This document shows positions 62,660 through 64,000 of a stretch of DNA of 64,000 nt, piece by piece. Every line of letters begins with the position of its first letter. Within the stretch, counting starts at the first letter, position 1. The position numbers and the translations under genes were made by a program. The stretch lies in NCBI GenBank assembly GCA_031292755.1, contig JARLGM010000006.1, positions 1 to 64,000 of the forward strand, written 5' to 3'. The notes beneath the pieces were generated by a model. The model ran no database searches and was not told where the DNA came from. It worked only from the letters and a program-made list of their open reading frames with translations. The DNA comes from Candidatus Sulfopaludibacter sp. Lineage in GTDB: Bacteria; Acidobacteriota; Terriglobia; Bryobacterales; Bryobacteraceae.

Positions 62660-62710
62660 TTCGCTATTCTCGCATCATTGGGACGCGCCATCGGGAGTAG
62701 TCTTAAATAC

Positions 62711-63172
62711 ATGCTGTTTGTAGCGTTCCTGATTGGCGTCGTGGCCGGATTGCGCTCCCTGACCGCGCCTGCCGTAGTGGCGTGGGGCGCGCGCCTGGGT
62801 TGGCTGCAATTGGAAAACACACCGCTCGCGTTCATGGGCTCGGCTGCGTCTGTGATTGTTTTCACTTTGCTGGCGGTGGCCGAACTGGTGGCGGACCAGC
62901 TTCCCTCCACCCCGGCGCGGACGGCGCCCCCTGGTTTGATCGCGCGCATTGTTCTGGGCGGCCTGTCGGGGGCTTGCGTGGCGGCGGCCGGCAATCTGTC
63001 GCTGGCTGCGGGAGCGTGTTTGGGCGCGGCGGGCGGTGTGGCCGGAGCTTTCGGCGGATACCAGGCGAGAACGCGGCTGGTCCGGGCGCTGGCGGTCCGG
63101 GATCTGGTGATTGCCTTGCTAGAGGATGCGGTGGCGATTGGCGCCGGCCTTGTGCTGGTGTCCCGGTTCTAA
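62711..63172 (+). CDS. DUF4126 family membrane protein
   Basis: 153 residues, four hydrophobic segments ([20 protein letters not shown], the Gly/Ala-rich [20 protein letters not shown]) of DUF4126 type. Function unknown. ATG at 62711; a long in-frame upstream extension runs antisense to the aminotransferase and is a shadow. Its stop overlaps the next gene's start (TAATG). Confidence 0.85.
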   Translation: MLFVAFLIGVVAGLRSLTAPAVVAWGARLGWLQLENTPLAFMGSAASVIVFTLLAVAELVADQLPSTPARTAPPGLIARIVLGGLSGACVAAAGNLSLAAGACLGAAGGVAGAFGGYQARTRLVRALAVRDLVIALLEDAVAIGAGLVLVSRF

Positions 63173-64000
63173 TGACGAGTATGAGCACCACAGAGCAATA
63201 TCAGGCGATTGTCATCGGTTCGGGCCAGGGTGGAAATCCGTTGTGCGGCGCGCTGGCGGGCGCGGGCCTGCGCACGGCCCTGGTGGAGCGCAAACACGTA
63301 GGCGGCACGTGCATCAATGAGGGCTGCACTCCCACCAAAACCATGGTGGCCAGCGGACGCGTGGCGTACCTGGCGCGGCGCGGCGCCGATTACGGCGTGC
63401 AAACCGGAACCCTCTCCGTGGATTTGGAAAAGGTGCGGCAGCGCAAACAGGCCATAGTGGACAGCTTTCGCGGGGGCGGCCAGGCGCGGTTGGAGAAGAC
63501 GGCGAACCTGGAGCTGATCTTCGGCGAGGCCCGGTTTACAAGCGCTCGCACCGTGCAAGTGCGTCTGAACGGCGGCGGAGAGCGGACGCTGACGGCGGAC
63601 CGGATATTCATCAATGCCGGTGCGCGTCCCGCGGTCCCCCCGCTGGCCGGACTGCGCGATGTGCCTTACCTGGACAGCACTTCCATCATGGAATTGGCGG
63701 CGGTCCCCGAGCATCTGCTGGTGCTGGGCGGAGGCTATGTGGGGCTGGAGTTCGGGCAGATGTTCCGCCGCTTCGGCAGCCGTGTGACCATCGTTCATTC
63801 CGGCCTGCAATTGCTAAGCCGCGAGGACAGCGACGTGGCGGAGCAGGTGACCGGCATTCTGCGGGAGGACGGTATCGAAGTGTTGCTCGCGGCCAAGGCG
63901 GAGCGCGTGACGCAGTCCGGGAATCAGATTCGCCTGAGCGTGGATGGCCGGGAGATCGCCGGCTCGCACCTGCTGGTCTCCACCGGGCGCACACCGAATA
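63172..64000 (+). CDS. FAD-dependent disulfide oxidoreductase (mercuric reductase/E3-like), truncated by window end
   Basis: The first 276 residues of a flavoprotein disulfide reductase. FAD-binding [20 protein letters not shown], redox-active disulfide C47-C52 in [14 protein letters not shown], and the NAD-binding [19 protein letters not shown]. Class I pyridine nucleotide-disulfide oxidoreductase, of the type between MerA and dihydrolipoamide dehydrogenase; the C-terminal dimer domain is outside the window, so the substrate cannot be told. Start at 63172 (TAATG overlap) or ATG 63181. Confidence 0.9.
   Translation, partial: MTSMSTTEQYQAIVIGSGQGGNPLCGALAGAGLRTALVERKHVGGTCINEGCTPTKTMVASGRVAYLARRGADYGVQTGTLSVDLEKVRQRKQAIVDSFRGGGQARLEKTANLELIFGEARFTSARTVQVRLNGGGERTLTADRIFINAGARPAVPPLAGLRDVPYLDSTSIMELAAVPEHLLVLGGGYVGLEFGQMFRRFGSRVTIVHSGLQLLSREDSDVAEQVTGILREDGIEVLLAAKAERVTQSGNQIRLSVDGREIAGSHLLVSTGRTPN

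Noticed and set aside
61472-62710. 413-codon upstream extension of the DUF4126 gene
   Set aside because: Antisense to the aminotransferase gene; not hydrophobic; the true start with a membrane helix is at 62711.

Overview
The window looks like chromosomal DNA of a soil acidobacterium of the Bryobacterales / Candidatus Solibacter type. This is inferred from family content, not from a search: a TIGR03435 protein, an acidobacterial-type duplicated orphan permease (ADOP, MacB-like), a TonB-dependent receptor with an N-terminal carboxypeptidase-like domain, a BlaI/BlaR1-type pair, many exported peptidases and glycosidases with Tat or Sec signals, TMTC-like TPR membrane proteins, and GC-rich, tightly packed DNA. 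I see no rRNA, tRNA, CRISPR array, insertion sequence, phage or plasmid gene.

Layout. 1-9.3 kb (minus): DUF6496 and PRC-barrel genes, then an envelope-biogenesis operon in the order BamA-like Omp85, SurA-N-like chaperone, TamB. 9.5-12 kb: a chimeric IclR-HTH / periplasmic-binding-fold regulator divergent from rhaT, with two adjacent perfect inverted repeats between them. 12-15.6 kb: TMTC-like membrane/TPR protein, DUF4142 protein, an unlisted 51-aa membrane peptide, TauE/SafE permease. 15.6-26.3 kb: exported GH9 cellulase, large BNR/sortilin-like propeller protein, amidohydrolase, Tat-exported aldo/keto-reductase-like protein, MrfA-like helicase, PilZ protein. 26.4-28.9 kb (minus): hemD-atpZ-atpI-atpB-atpE, ended by a clear intrinsic terminator; the other ATP synthase genes are not here. 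29-30.2 kb: a tandem array of secreted coiled-coil genes with the fragment of a third copy. 30.1-40 kb: S9 peptidase, M49-type peptidase, tandem GNAT, ADOP permease, POT peptide transporter. 40-48.8 kb: TIGR03435, zinc-ribbon, DUF3300, a second TMTC-like gene, and an oxidoreductase / sugar isomerase / GH18 operon. 48.8-55.1 kb: blaI-blaR1 with a palindromic operator over the promoter, TonB-dependent receptor, orphan LytTR regulator, Cys-rich small membrane protein. 55.3-64 kb: LolC/E permease, lysS, GT2, DUF169, single-domain response regulator, membrane protein with a C-terminal Cys4 module, mscL, aminotransferase, DUF4126, and a truncated flavoprotein disulfide reductase.

Taken together the genes describe an oligotrophic degrader: extracellular cellulose, chitin-like and peptide hydrolysis (GH9, GH18, S9, M49), uptake (RhaT, POT, TonB receptor) and a BAM/TAM/Lol envelope machinery. 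A recurring signal is a -10-like hexamer 6-8 nt in front of the start codon of several genes, which suggests leaderless mRNAs. The most promising less-described items are the tandem coiled-coil array, the chimeric sugar-sensing regulator, the response regulator plus membrane/Cys4 protein pair, and the GH18 protein with an unrecognised N-terminal half.
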